From: Flavobacteriales bacterium
GTDB lineage: Bacteria; Bacteroidota; Bacteroidia; Flavobacteriales; Flavobacteriaceae
Reading direction: 5' to 3'
Length of the DNA stretch: 64,000 bases
NCBI GenBank assembly: GCA_017303755.1
Contig: JAFLBS010000007.1
Location: 156,470 to 220,469 of the forward strand
Shown in pieces: positions 8,473-19,554 of the stretch. Both the position numbers and the translations under genes were made by a program. The first letter of the stretch is position 1; every line of letters starts with the position of its first letter. Below the pieces are notes generated by a model. The model did no database searches. It had not been told where the DNA came from and worked only from the letters and a program-made list of their open reading frames with translations.

Positions 8473-11400
8473 TCAATTAAAAAGTTTTTCTCTAAACTCT
8501 TTAATTATTTTAGTCCAATTGGCATGTCTTTCTATTTCAGATGTTTCTTTAATCTTGTCTAAAAGAAATAGATCTTTATCTAATGAAATGTTAGTTCCTC
8601 TGAGTGAAGCATGAAATTCTTTTATAATACTATTTTCCCAATCACAAGGTTTAATAATTATTGGGATTATTTTTTTTCCTAGTTCCTTAGCTCTTGCAAC
8701 TTCAAAATCTCTAATATATTTAGTATTTAAAAACTTAACACTCACTAAAGCAATCATATAATCAGATTCTTCTAATTCTTTTTGAATGATTTCATGTGAG
8801 TTTTCACCTAAATCAATTTTTTTACAATTAAAAGTTTCAATTAAACCATCATCAATTAGCGTAATAAAATGATCCATCAATTCCTCTTTGTAGTCTTCGT
8901 CAAACTTAGAATAACTTATAAACACTTTTTTCATGACTTTTAATTTTTTAATTGTAAAATTCTGATATATTGAAACTGGCATTTCATTAAAGTGTAGTGC
9001 ATTTCCATTCTCATCAAATTTATAAGTTTTTATTTTAGTTTCTTTTTCATCTAATTCATTCAATGATTTATATAGAATATAGATTGAATCATTTTTGCTT
9101 ACAAAAAAGTTAACTTTCTTAATGCTAATTCGAGTATATTTTGATGGATTGAAAAAAGCCTCAAATAGTGATTCTTTTATGTCAATATCACTAAATTTTT
9201 TAATTTCCATTTCTTCAGTTTTTAATTTTGACTGATAGTTGTAATAAAGTTTGACAAATTCTTTATAATTTTCAGGAAGAACTGGGTGTTTCAAATACAT
9301 AGCTATTATGCTATAAAACAAATACTTTTCAATATTATTTGTAAAATCTTTAGAAGCATTATTTTTAAAAACTGAAAAAACTTTTATTTCTAAATTTTCA
9401 AAATCTAAATGAATTAAAATCTGGACTTTTTTATTTAGCAAACTATTTTCTATGTTTTCTTCTTCAGTTATTGTAAAAATTAATTGATCTCTCCAAAATC
9501 TTTTCTTATCAGGTAAAACACCAAAATAACAAACCATTTCGTTGATTAATCCAAACGGAATATAATCAATAAACTTTAATGTGAATAATGGATTATCCAT
9601 GCCAAAAGTCATTAAATCATAATCAATTCCTGACTCAGAAATTAAAGGCAAAAAATTTGGAATAATATATTCTTCTTGTTTTTTATTAGAAGAAGTTAAC
9701 CCATTTTTGTGCAGAAAAATTATTTTTTTAGAAAGCAACATTGCAATAATATCACGATTAAATCCTTTACTTTCAAATAGTTTTTTTTCAATAACTCCAT
9801 TGCCAACATTTTTTGGAGTTAAAATTTTAGAATGAATATGTTTTGTTATTGCTACTGGATTTAGCCAAACGTTTTCATCATCAATAAGCAATAAACCTTG
9901 GAGGTGTAACTGGTTCAAATCGTATTCAAACCTAGAATCTTCTTTGACTTTGTACTTTCGTCTTAAGCTCGATTTAGTAACAGGTTTTATTGTAGCTCTT
10001 GCATTTAAAATGTACTTTAAAAATTCATAATACGGTTTAGAAATGGTTCCTTTTTCGTTTTTCAGTAGTCGATTATCGTCAATTAAATTGTCAATTCTAC
10101 TTTTGACGTAATCTAATTTTTTTAAATTGTGAGTATTATCATAATCTTTTTTTAAGGAGATAAAAAACTCCTCAACAATGTCTGTATTATCATTTAAGTG
10201 TGAAAATCGATGGTTATCATTTTCATCAGCATGAGTTTGAATTAAAATAATATCACCTTGATAATTTTTATGATTCCGTTCACCCAACCAATAGTTTAAT
10301 TTAAAGTTTCTGTTTAATCTTCGTTTACTATCAAGTTTTAATTCATTTTTATTTGTTTTGGTATTCCATAAAAGTAATGTCGTTGCATGACTAGTCAAAA
10401 AAACCTGATATATTCCATGATAAAAATCTTGTCCGCCAAAATCATATATTATGGCTTTTGGAAGAGTATTATATTTAATTGGGTATTGTTCAATTTTAAG
10501 AATATGAGTGCTATTATCATCATATTCTAATTTTTCATTTTGTAAGTAATGTAATAATGATGATTTACCACTAGCATGATTTCCTAATAAAATGATTTTT
10601 TCAGGTAAAAAAGCCTTTATTTGCTTGTCTTTTCTTTTTAAAATTTCATTAACTATTACGTCATAACAATTAAAATAATCATCTATTTCTATTTTATAAT
10701 CATTTACAAAAGGGTTACTTCCGGCAGTTAAAATGAAGTGCTTAATGTCTAAAATAAACTCGAAAGATAATAATTCAGAAATTTTATTATTTGATAAGAA
10801 GAGAACTTTTAATTTTGATAAATAATGTAAGTTAGAAATATCTGATATTTTATTATTTGTTAAATATAATTGTTCTAAATTAATTAAATTTTTTAACGGA
10901 GATAAGTCTATAATGGAGTTACTGTGAAGGTCTAATATTATTAAAGTATTCAAATCTTTAATATTACTTAAGTCATTTATATCATTGTTAAAAAGATATA
11001 AAACTTTTAACTGATTTAAATTTTTTAAGTATGATAAATCTGAAATCTTGTTCTTACTTAAATTTAAATATGTTAATGAAGTAAAATTCTTCAAAAACGA
11101 CAAACTTGAAATCTTATTACCTTGTAAATTTAATCCTATTATATGTTTATTGTTATCTAAAAAGAAAGTATTACGATTATCATCTCTCATAATATTATTA
11201 AGACTATCTATTTTTCTTATTAATATGTTATACTTTTCTTCTAACTCTCTTACATAATTTGGTTTTTCATTTTGTTGTATTATTTTTTCACATATACTTG
11301 AATAATTATTTTCATATTTATCAATTATAATTTTGTATCTATCAACGAGTGGATTCTCATATGCAGATATAAAAAGTTGTTTCAATTGTAAAATGAATTC

Positions 11401-12600
11401 GAAATCCAATATGTTAAATATCTTGTTGTTATTTAAATACAATTTTGTTAAAAATTTTAGATTTGTCAAAACAGATAAATCACTAACGTTATTATAACTT
11501 AAATCTAACTCTTTTAATAATGATAATTTTTTTAGATATGAGATGTCTGAAATATTATTTTCATTTAAACTTAGTAGTTCTAATTTTGTTAAATTTTCTA
11601 ATGGAGATAAATTAGATATTTTATTTTCATAGAGATACAGTTTATTTAAAGAAATCAAGTTTTCTAATGGAGATAAATCAGAAACTTTGTTTTTTTCTAG
11701 ACTTAAAACTCTTAATTTATTTAAGTTTTTTAAATTTTCAATTTGAACTATTTTATTACTTCCTAATCTTAGATCAATTAAGTTAGTAAGGTTTTTAAGT
11801 AGAGAAATATCGGTTATTTGATTATTAAATAAATTTAAATTAATTAAGCTTTTTAGATTTGCTAACGGTGATAAATCGCTAATATTGATTTGTGATAAAT
11901 TTAAATGAATAATCTGTTTATCTTCATTTAAAAAAAACTGTTTCTGTTCAATTTTATCTTGATTTAAAGCCTCTGTTAAAGTAATATTATACAGTTTCTC
12001 AATCTCTAAAATTTGTTCAGGTTTTTCTTTATGTTCTGATAACTTTTTGACTATGAAGTCATAATGATTTTGATAATATACAATTTCTCTATCTTCTTCA
12101 TTTTTAACAAAAGGATTCCCATTTAAATTAACTACAATGTCTTTTAAAGGAATTATGAATTTAAACTGATCAATATCAGATATTTGATTTTGACTTACAT
12201 ATATGTATTTTAGGTTTATTAGTTTTTTTAAAGGAGATATATCATAAATTTTGTTTTCAAATAATGAAATTTCCTCAAGTTTGCTTAGATTTTTTAGTGG
12301 TGTAATGTCCGAAATATTGTTTTTGAATAACTTTAATCTAGTTAAATTAGATAAGTTTCTCAAAGGAGATAAATAATTTATTCTATTTTCACCTAAATAT
12401 AAATTTTCTAGGCTTAAAATATTCTTTAAAGGAGTTAATTCGGATATTTTATTTCCTGTTAAATTTATACTTGTGATTTTTTCTTCATCATTAATAAAAT
12501 AGTGATTTTTATTATTTTCAACACCTTTCTCATCTGGAAATGGTTTTAGAATAATATTATAAAACTTCTCAATCTCTATAATTTCCTTTGGTTTTTCCAT
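8473..12600 (-). CDS. LRR-Roc-COR-TIR multidomain protein (ROCO family)
   Basis: 1375 residues. Residues 2-657 are leucine-rich repeats of about 22 residues (LxLxxNxIxDLSPLxNL), 19 in my count, arranged as three cassettes (2-191, 192-444, 445-657). Each opens with EKPxxxxEIEKxYNI and closes with a FIxxLKxxxxxxxxNPxV segment. A Roc GTPase follows at about 665-840: P-loop GNHASGKS 673-680, switch DFGGQ 720-724, THAD guanine motif 789-792. A COR-like region spans about 865-1200. The C-terminal TIR domain is about 1223-1375 (KKVFISYSKFDEDYKEEL), with E1300 in YIRDFEVARAKE at the catalytic-Glu position of NAD-cleaving TIRs. Known: Roc-COR modules are GTPase switches in ROCO proteins; TIR domains can hydrolyse NAD+. 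Inferred: LRR sensing gates TIR output, perhaps in phage or stress defence. No partner gene adjoins it. Confidence 0.93.
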   Translation of the reverse strand: MEKPKEIIEIEKFYNIILKPFPDEKGVENNKNHYFINDEEKITSINLTGNKISELTPLKNILSLENLYLGENRINYLSPLRNLSNLTRLKLFKNNISDITPLKNLSKLEEISLFENKIYDISPLKKLINLKYIYVSQNQISDIDQFKFIIPLKDIVVNLNGNPFVKNEEDREIVYYQNHYDFIVKKLSEHKEKPEQILEIEKLYNITLTEALNQDKIEQKQFFLNEDKQIIHLNLSQINISDLSPLANLKSLINLNLFNNQITDISLLKNLTNLIDLRLGSNKIVQIENLKNLNKLRVLSLEKNKVSDLSPLENLISLNKLYLYENKISNLSPLENLTKLELLSLNENNISDISYLKKLSLLKELDLSYNNVSDLSVLTNLKFLTKLYLNNNKIFNILDFEFILQLKQLFISAYENPLVDRYKIIIDKYENNYSSICEKIIQQNEKPNYVRELEEKYNILIRKIDSLNNIMRDDNRNTFFLDNNKHIIGLNLQGNKISSLSFLKNFTSLTYLNLSKNKISDLSYLKNLNQLKVLYLFNNDINDLSNIKDLNTLIILDLHSNSIIDLSPLKNLINLEQLYLTNNKISDISNLHYLSKLKVLFLSNNKISELLSFEFILDIKHFILTAGSNPFVNDYKIEIDDYFNCYDVIVNEILKRKDKQIKAFLPEKIILLGNHASGKSSLLHYLQNEKLEYDDNSTHILKIEQYPIKYNTLPKAIIYDFGGQDFYHGIYQVFLTSHATTLLLWNTKTNKNELKLDSKRRLNRNFKLNYWLGERNHKNYQGDIILIQTHADENDNHRFSHLNDNTDIVEEFFISLKKDYDNTHNLKKLDYVKSRIDNLIDDNRLLKNEKGTISKPYYEFLKYILNARATIKPVTKSSLRRKYKVKEDSRFEYDLNQLHLQGLLLIDDENVWLNPVAITKHIHSKILTPKNVGNGVIEKKLFESKGFNRDIIAMLLSKKIIFLHKNGLTSSNKKQEEYIIPNFLPLISESGIDYDLMTFGMDNPLFTLKFIDYIPFGLINEMVCYFGVLPDKKRFWRDQLIFTITEEENIENSLLNKKVQILIHLDFENLEIKVFSVFKNNASKDFTNNIEKYLFYSIIAMYLKHPVLPENYKEFVKLYYNYQSKLKTEEMEIKKFSDIDIKESLFEAFFNPSKYTRISIKKVNFFVSKNDSIYILYKSLNELDEKETKIKTYKFDENGNALHFNEMPVSIYQNFTIKKLKVMKKVFISYSKFDEDYKEELMDHFITLIDDGLIETFNCKKIDLGENSHEIIQKELEESDYMIALVSVKFLNTKYIRDFEVARAKELGKKIIPIIIKPCDWENSIIKEFHASLRGTNISLDKDLFLLDKIKETSEIERHANWTKIIKEFREKLFN

Positions 12601-12908
12601 AAAAAATACTTGTTTGTAACAAAGTTTCGAAGCGTTAAAATAGTAAAAATTAGTTTATAACCGTATTTGTGTTAGAAATTTTATTTCGCGTGAGGGCGAA
12701 GGCGTATATGACGACAGCGTTTTGCCGTTTTTGTGGGAATAAAAGAGCGACCAAAGAAGCTACTTTTATGACCTAACAAAAAGAGCAAAAAAGCAGAGGA
12801 ATTGGAGCTGTAGACCGACGGCTGGCGTTGGGAGAAGTTGGGAAGCCGGCACGCTATTATAGAAATAAGAAGGCAGAATTTAGAACGCAGAAGGCAGAGG
12901 AAGAAAAA
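12601..12908. other. Non-coding interval between the ROCO-TIR gene and the TauE-like gene
   Basis: About 308 bases with no supportable gene. The right half is more GC-rich and purine-rich than its surroundings. It contains AAAGAGCGACCAAAGAAGCT (12742-12761), which matches the end block of the dispersed repeat found near 6600, 40340 and 61730. The promoter of the ROCO-TIR gene should lie in the 100 bases next to 12600; a loose -7-like AAACTTTG reads on the minus strand there, one base off consensus. Confidence 0.55.
12742..12761 (+). repeat. Dispersed intergenic repeat, fragmentary copy D
   Basis: AAAGAGCGACCAAAGAAGCT corresponds to the end block of copy A (AAAGAGCGACCAACGGAAGCT on its strand). 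The other end block is not convincing here, so this is a partial or degenerate copy. Confidence 0.4.
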
Positions 12909-13682
12909 TCAAATCCAGCCCAAACCGAGTGCGATTCCGATGATGATGAGGAAAATGGCAACGGTGATTTTTAGGAAATTGATGGTGATTTTTTTGAGTA
13001 ATTTGTTGCCGATGAAAGCTCCGGTCATGGCCGAAAGAGTGGCGCAAATGAGCAATGGTAAGTTTTCATTTAAGTTTAAGTTCATTATTCGGGTTGCGTA
13101 GACGCTGAGTCTGGTGAAATCGACTAAAGATGAAATTACGACCGTAGTTCCGATAAATGCTTCTTTGGATAAGCCAGAACGAATTAAAAATGCACTTCGC
13201 AACGCACCTTGAGTTCCGGCTAAACCTCCGAAAAATCCACTTAAAGCACCGCCAATAGGTAATTTGTTTTTATCGAATTGGAGTTTGCTGAAGTACGGTA
13301 CAATATCCATGGACGCAAAAAAGAGGATTAAAATGGCAATGGTTAATTTTAATGGATAGACAGCGAATGTTTTTCCGATAAATTCATACGAAAATAGCGG
13401 TTGCATGTTGGGAATTTGGAGTAAAACATACGCTCCGATAAAGGCGAATAGGATGGCTGGAATTCCGAATCGGATGAACACTTCTTTGTTGACGTTTTTG
13501 CCGACTAAAATCAATTTGAACATATTATTGAAAAAATGTACAATCCCAGTGAGCGCAATCGCAACATCGATAGGAAAAAAGAGCATCAAAACCGGAGCGA
13601 GTAATGTTCCTAAACCAAAACCCGAGAAAAAGGTGAGGAGTGCGGTGAGAAAGGCAACGATGGAGACGATTACTATTTCCAT
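12909..13682 (-). CDS. TauE/SafE-family membrane permease
   Basis: Predicted exporter or anion permease of the TauE/SafE (DUF81) family; characterised members move sulfite, sulfoacetate or related anions. 257 residues, eight or so hydrophobic segments in two related halves. Family features are the N-terminal FSGFGLGTLLAPVLMLFFP and the second-half repeat GGALSGFFGGLAGTQGALRSAFLI. A basic loop (KNVNKEVFIRFG) separates segments 2 and 3. It is monocistronic as far as can be seen, upstream of nothing obviously sulfur-related, so the substrate is not assigned. Confidence 0.88.
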   Translation of the reverse strand: MEIVIVSIVAFLTALLTFFSGFGLGTLLAPVLMLFFPIDVAIALTGIVHFFNNMFKLILVGKNVNKEVFIRFGIPAILFAFIGAYVLLQIPNMQPLFSYEFIGKTFAVYPLKLTIAILILFFASMDIVPYFSKLQFDKNKLPIGGALSGFFGGLAGTQGALRSAFLIRSGLSKEAFIGTTVVISSLVDFTRLSVYATRIMNLNLNENLPLLICATLSAMTGAFIGNKLLKKITINFLKITVAIFLIIIGIALGLGWI

Positions 13683-13772
13683 AACTTTTTTTCAAAAGTA
13701 AAAAAAAACGCTCAATTACTTGAACGTTATTTTTATTAAAAAGATGGACAATTTGTGAAATCTGTGTTTTGT

Positions 13773-14030
13773 TTATTTATCAATAGAACCCAACACGCGT
13801 TTCATAAAATCGTTGAGCGCTTCTTTTTTATCTTTGCCTTCTTTGATCATTTTGTTGACTTCGAGTGCGCCATACATATTGGAAATTAGCTCGGCAATTA
13901 CGTCGAGTTCTTCGTCTTTTAAAGAGGCCACTTCACACAGATTTTCGAGTACTTCGATGGTTTCTACGAGGTAATCTTGATCGTTATCTTCGATGAATTG
14001 TGTGAGTTGTTTGATTATGGGTAGTTTCAT
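13773..14030 (-). CDS. Small conserved acidic protein, unknown function (DUF6952-like)
   Basis: 85 residues, no signal peptide, predicted all-helical and acidic (MKLPIIKQLTQFIEDNDQDYLVETIEVLENL...). I recall short proteins of this sequence next to thioredoxin and peroxiredoxin genes across Flavobacteriaceae, under the label DUF6952; that label is from memory. No catalytic motif is visible. It lies downstream of the thioredoxin gene and probably shares its transcript, so a link to thiol or peroxide stress is inferred only from position. Confidence 0.75.
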   Translation of the reverse strand: MKLPIIKQLTQFIEDNDQDYLVETIEVLENLCEVASLKDEELDVIAELISNMYGALEVNKMIKEGKDKKEALNDFMKRVLGSIDK

Positions 14031-14074
14031 TTTTTTGTATTAGGGTTTAAGATGGTTTAAAGTTGTTTAATGGG

Positions 14075-14128
14075 GTTTAAAATTGTTTAACCTTTTAAAC
14101 AGAATTAAACTTTTAAACAATTTTAAAC
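14075..14128. repeat. Inverted repeat with 16-bp arms, GTTTAAA-rich
   Basis: GTTTAAAATTGTTTAA (14075-14090) and its exact complement TTAAACAATTTTAAAC (14113-14128) frame a 22-base loop. Further GTTTAA words continue to the left (14044-14070). The right arm covers the last codons of the thioredoxin gene. It may act as a terminator or processing hairpin between thioredoxin and the small downstream gene. Confidence 0.6.
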
Positions 14129-14431
14129 AACTTCTGCAACCAATTCAGCCAATACTTCCGCTTTATTAGTTTGAGTTTGGTTGACTAAAACGCCATTTTT
14201 GAAAGTAGCGAAAGTGGGTAAATTATCCACTTTGGCCAGTTTTCGTGATTCAGGAAATTGTTCGGCATCAACCATTACAAAAGGAATACTTTCATTTTGA
14301 GACGCTATCATTTTGAATTTGGGTTTCATGATTCGGCAGTTACCACACCATGACGCAGAATATTGTACTACCACAACGTCGTTGGAAGCTACAATTTCGG
14401 CTAAATTATCTTGTGCTATTTCTGAAAACAT
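14123..14431 (-). CDS. Thioredoxin-family protein with CGNC active site
   Basis: Cytoplasmic thiol-disulfide protein. 102 residues from the ATG at 14431 (MFSEIAQDNLAEI); an upstream in-frame ATG adds eleven residues without family support. The active site is ASWCGNCRIMKP (C29, C32), with CGNC instead of the classical CGPC, which normally shifts redox potential. The cis-Pro loop is in NLPTFATFKNG. It lies downstream of the 2-Cys peroxiredoxin gene on the same strand, so it is a plausible electron donor for that enzyme or for Tpx. Confidence 0.9.
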   Translation of the reverse strand: MFSEIAQDNLAEIVASNDVVVVQYSASWCGNCRIMKPKFKMIASQNESIPFVMVDAEQFPESRKLAKVDNLPTFATFKNGVLVNQTQTNKAEVLAELVAEVV

Positions 14432-14549
14432 AATTTTAAATTTCAATGTCAACTTCAATATCAAAAATCAATTTTTAAATTTTATAATTTGAATATCGTA
14501 TTGATATTGCGATTGATTTTTGATATTGTAATTGAAATTTGTTATTGAA

Positions 14550-15185
14550 TTAGTGAGATGCCAAATAAGCAGCAGTTGAGTTTCTATCAGCGCTCATAGC
14601 GTCTTTTCCTTCTTCCCAGTTTGCTGGACATACTTCACCTTTGGTTTGAACGTGAGTGTACGCATCAATTAAACGTAAATATTCGTTTACATTTCTGCCT
14701 AGTGGCATATCGTTTACACTTTCGTGGAAGATTTTACCGTCTTCGTCAATTAAATACGTCGCTCTGAAAGTTACGTTTGAGCCTTCAAGGATTTCGTCGT
14801 TCAATTCTTCGTCGTATACCCATTCTGAATCTAAAATGTCTAAAGCAGCTGATAAGTTACGAGTTGTGTCTGCGATAAGAGGGTATGTTACACCTTCGAT
14901 TCCACCGTTGTTTTTTGGAGTGTTCAACCAAGCAAAATGTACTTCGTTAGTATCACATGAAGCACCAATTACCATGGTATTTCTTTTTTCGAATTCTTGT
15001 AAAGCAGCTTGGAAAGCGTGTAATTCAGTTGGGCAAACAAAAGTGAAATCTTTTGGATACCAAAATAAGATTACTTTTTTCTTGTTTTTAGTAGCTTCTT
15101 CAAGCACGTTGATTCTTAAATTATCTCCCATAAAAGAGATAGCATCTACTGTAATGTTTGGGAATTTTTTTCCTACTAATGACAT
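14550..15185 (-). CDS. AhpC/Prx1-type 2-Cys peroxiredoxin
   Basis: Peroxidase for H2O2, organic peroxides and peroxynitrite. 211 residues. The peroxidatic site is FTFVCPTELHAF with C51, and the resolving cysteine is C186 in GEVCPANW near the C-terminus. Arg in TFRATYLID completes the catalytic set. It has the longer C-terminal tail (to residue 211) of the AhpC/Prx subfamily seen in Bacteroidetes. No AhpF follows it. Its neighbours are a CGNC thioredoxin downstream and katG upstream, so a thioredoxin-driven peroxide module is likely. Confidence 0.94.
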   Translation of the reverse strand: MSLVGKKFPNITVDAISFMGDNLRINVLEEATKNKKKVILFWYPKDFTFVCPTELHAFQAALQEFEKRNTMVIGASCDTNEVHFAWLNTPKNNGGIEGVTYPLIADTTRNLSAALDILDSEWVYDEELNDEILEGSNVTFRATYLIDEDGKIFHESVNDMPLGRNVNEYLRLIDAYTHVQTKGEVCPANWEEGKDAMSADRNSTAAYLASH

Positions 15186-15223
15186 GGTGTTGTATTTTAA
15201 AAATTAGTATTGTTTTTCTGCTG

Positions 15224-15231
15224 CAAAAGTA
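15224..15231 (-). promoter_or_regulatory. -7 promoter box for the 2-Cys peroxiredoxin gene
   Basis: TACTTTTG read on the minus strand matches the Bacteroidetes -7 consensus TAnnTTTG. It would give a transcript starting about 30 bases before the ATG at 15185. No clear -33 TTG was found. Confidence 0.5.
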
Positions 15232-15360
15232 CAAATACAATCAAGGATAAAACATGATATTTATTATATTTTATAATAAAATGATAGAGAAAAATTATGA
15301 ATCTTATTCTTACAAAATATTAACTTTATTTTTTTTGTTTATGCATATTTATAGCTCATT

Positions 15361-15400
15361 TTTTGCATAAAAAACAAAAACCACCTCATTGAGGTGGTTT
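15361..15400 (-). terminator. Rho-independent terminator of katG
   Basis: On the minus strand, AAACCACCTCA/TGAGGTGGTTT (15400-15378) forms an 11-bp stem and is followed by a T-rich run (TTTTGTTTTTTATGC). It stands 31 bases after the katG stop. Confidence 0.85.
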
Positions 15401-15430
15401 TCTAGAAAAACAATACTAACTTGGTTGTTC

Positions 15431-17650
<2,220 letters not shown>

Positions 17651-17844
17651 TTATTATTGATTATATGACTTTTTATTTGTGCGCTTAACAAAAGTATAAA
17701 TTTAAATGGCTCAACTATAGGCAAATCATGGTTAATTACTATTTTTTTATAGATTTTAGTTATGGTTTTAAGTACAAAGCATTTTTTAAAAACGTAAGCA
17801 ATTTATTCTATATTTGTTATTCTAACCAAAGTAAACATTACCTT

Positions 17845-19518
17845 ATGTCGTTATCTAATTTATTCCGAAGAAAACCTACTTCTACAATTTTGAAACAAGG
17901 TGGAGATGGGGAACATTCCGGGTTGAATAAAGTATTAAACGTTAAAGACTTAACTTTTTTTGGAATTGCAGCAATAATTGGAGGTGGAACATTCAGCGCT
18001 ATTGGAAATGCCTGTTTTTCCGGCGGACCAGGAGTAATATTATTGTATGTGATTTGTGCAATTGCTTGTGGATTTACAGCCATGTGTTATGCCGAATTTG
18101 CCTCACGTGTTCCTGTTTCGGGTAGTGCTTACACGTATGCTTATGTTTCTTTTGGAGAGGTGTTTGCTTGGATCATTGGTTGGGCATTATTAATGGAATA
18201 TTCTATTGGTAATATCTATATCGCGTTTTCATGGAGCGGTTATTTTACCAATTTACTAGAGGGTTTTCATATTCATTTACCTGAATGGCTGACGATTAAC
18301 TATAAGTCGGCACATGCAGCGTTTCTCGAAAGTAAAGCAGGAGAAGGATTATTAGCGTGGCAAAATGCGCCCACAATTGGTAGTTTAAAAATCATTTTTG
18401 ATTTGCCAGCTGTTGTGATTAATATTTTGATTACGTATTTGGTTTACAAAGGAACCAAAGAGTCCAAAAACTTCAGTAATGCAATGGTTTACATTAAATT
18501 AGCAATTATTGTATTAGTGATTATCGTTGGAGCATTTTACATTGATATTGATAATTGGACACCATTTATGCCTAATGGTTTTGGCGGAGTTATGGCTGGA
18601 GTTTCGGCTGTTTTCTTTGCTTACATTGGTTTTGATGCAGTATCTACTTTGGCAGAAGAAAGTGAAAATCCACAGCGTGATTTACCTCGTGGAATGATTT
18701 ATTCATTGATTATTTGTACGGTTATCTATATAGTTTTAGCCTTGGTAATTACTGGAATGGTAAAATATGATTTGTTAGGAGTAAGTGATCCATTGGCTGA
18801 AATATTTGCTTTGAAAGGCGTAAAATGGATGTTGTTCATCGTTTCAATTGCTGCTGTAGTGGCCATGACAAGTGTAATGTTGGTGTTTCAAATGGGACAA
18901 CCCCGTATTTGGATGACGATGTCGCGCGATGGATTGATGCCAAAGAAATTTGCTGAAATTCACCCAAAACACAAAACACCTGGATTTGCTACCATTATTA
19001 CAGGTTTAGTGGTTGGGATTCCGATTTTCTTTACCGATGAGAATTTTGTACTTGATTTTACTAGTATCGGAACTTTGTTTGCTTTTGTATTAGTTTGTGG
19101 TGGCGTTTTAATGCTTTCACCTCAAAGTGAAGAGGAATTGGTTGTGAGAGCAACCAAAGGAAAATTCAGAATTCCGTACATCAATGCTAAATTGCTTTTT
19201 CCAGTTCTTGTGATATTTTGTGCAGGTTTGGTTCACTATTTATTTCCAACGTATTTCAGTAGTTCTTTTGATTTTTCAGAAGGTAAGATGGCAACCAATT
19301 TACCTTTAGTAGTTTTCTTCTTATTATCTATTGTCATGTCATTCATAACCTTATTTAAAAACTTATCATTAATTCCGTTGTTAGGATTAATCTCTTGTTG
19401 CTATTTACTTACCGGAATGGCAGTTTCTAACTGGAAATGGTTTGGAGTTTGGCTTTTGATAGGTTTGGTGTTTTACTTTGCTTATGGATTTAAAAATAGT
19501 AAACTAAACAAGAGGTAA
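17845..19518 (+). CDS. APC-superfamily amino acid permease (CAT-like)
   Basis: Inner-membrane amino-acid transporter. 557 residues from the ATG at 17845 (MSLSNLFRRKPTS); the open frame extends 39 codons upstream but without family-like sequence. About 13-14 hydrophobic segments. The first segment carries the APC substrate loop GIAAIIGGGTFSAIG, and FFAYIGFDAVSTLAEESENPQRDLPRGMIYS is the conserved segment 6 to loop 7 region. The CAT-type C-terminal two extra helices are present. The substrate is not determinable; cationic amino acids are common in this subfamily. It has its own transcription unit and ends at a terminator shared with the convergent gene. Confidence 0.9.
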   Translation: MSLSNLFRRKPTSTILKQGGDGEHSGLNKVLNVKDLTFFGIAAIIGGGTFSAIGNACFSGGPGVILLYVICAIACGFTAMCYAEFASRVPVSGSAYTYAYVSFGEVFAWIIGWALLMEYSIGNIYIAFSWSGYFTNLLEGFHIHLPEWLTINYKSAHAAFLESKAGEGLLAWQNAPTIGSLKIIFDLPAVVINILITYLVYKGTKESKNFSNAMVYIKLAIIVLVIIVGAFYIDIDNWTPFMPNGFGGVMAGVSAVFFAYIGFDAVSTLAEESENPQRDLPRGMIYSLIICTVIYIVLALVITGMVKYDLLGVSDPLAEIFALKGVKWMLFIVSIAAVVAMTSVMLVFQMGQPRIWMTMSRDGLMPKKFAEIHPKHKTPGFATIITGLVVGIPIFFTDENFVLDFTSIGTLFAFVLVCGGVLMLSPQSEEELVVRATKGKFRIPYINAKLLFPVLVIFCAGLVHYLFPTYFSSSFDFSEGKMATNLPLVVFFLLSIVMSFITLFKNLSLIPLLGLISCCYLLTGMAVSNWKWFGVWLLIGLVFYFAYGFKNSKLNKR

Positions 19519-19520
19519 AT

Positions 19521-19553
19521 AAAAATCCGTTTCTTCTAAAGAAACGGATTTTT
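19521..19553. terminator. Bidirectional terminator
   Basis: AAAATCCGTTTCTT and AAGAAACGGATTTT form a long stem with a short loop, with A-rich and T-rich flanks on each side, between the permease stop (19518) and the stop of the convergent DoxX-like gene (19555). Confidence 0.85.
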
Positions 19554-19554
19554 G

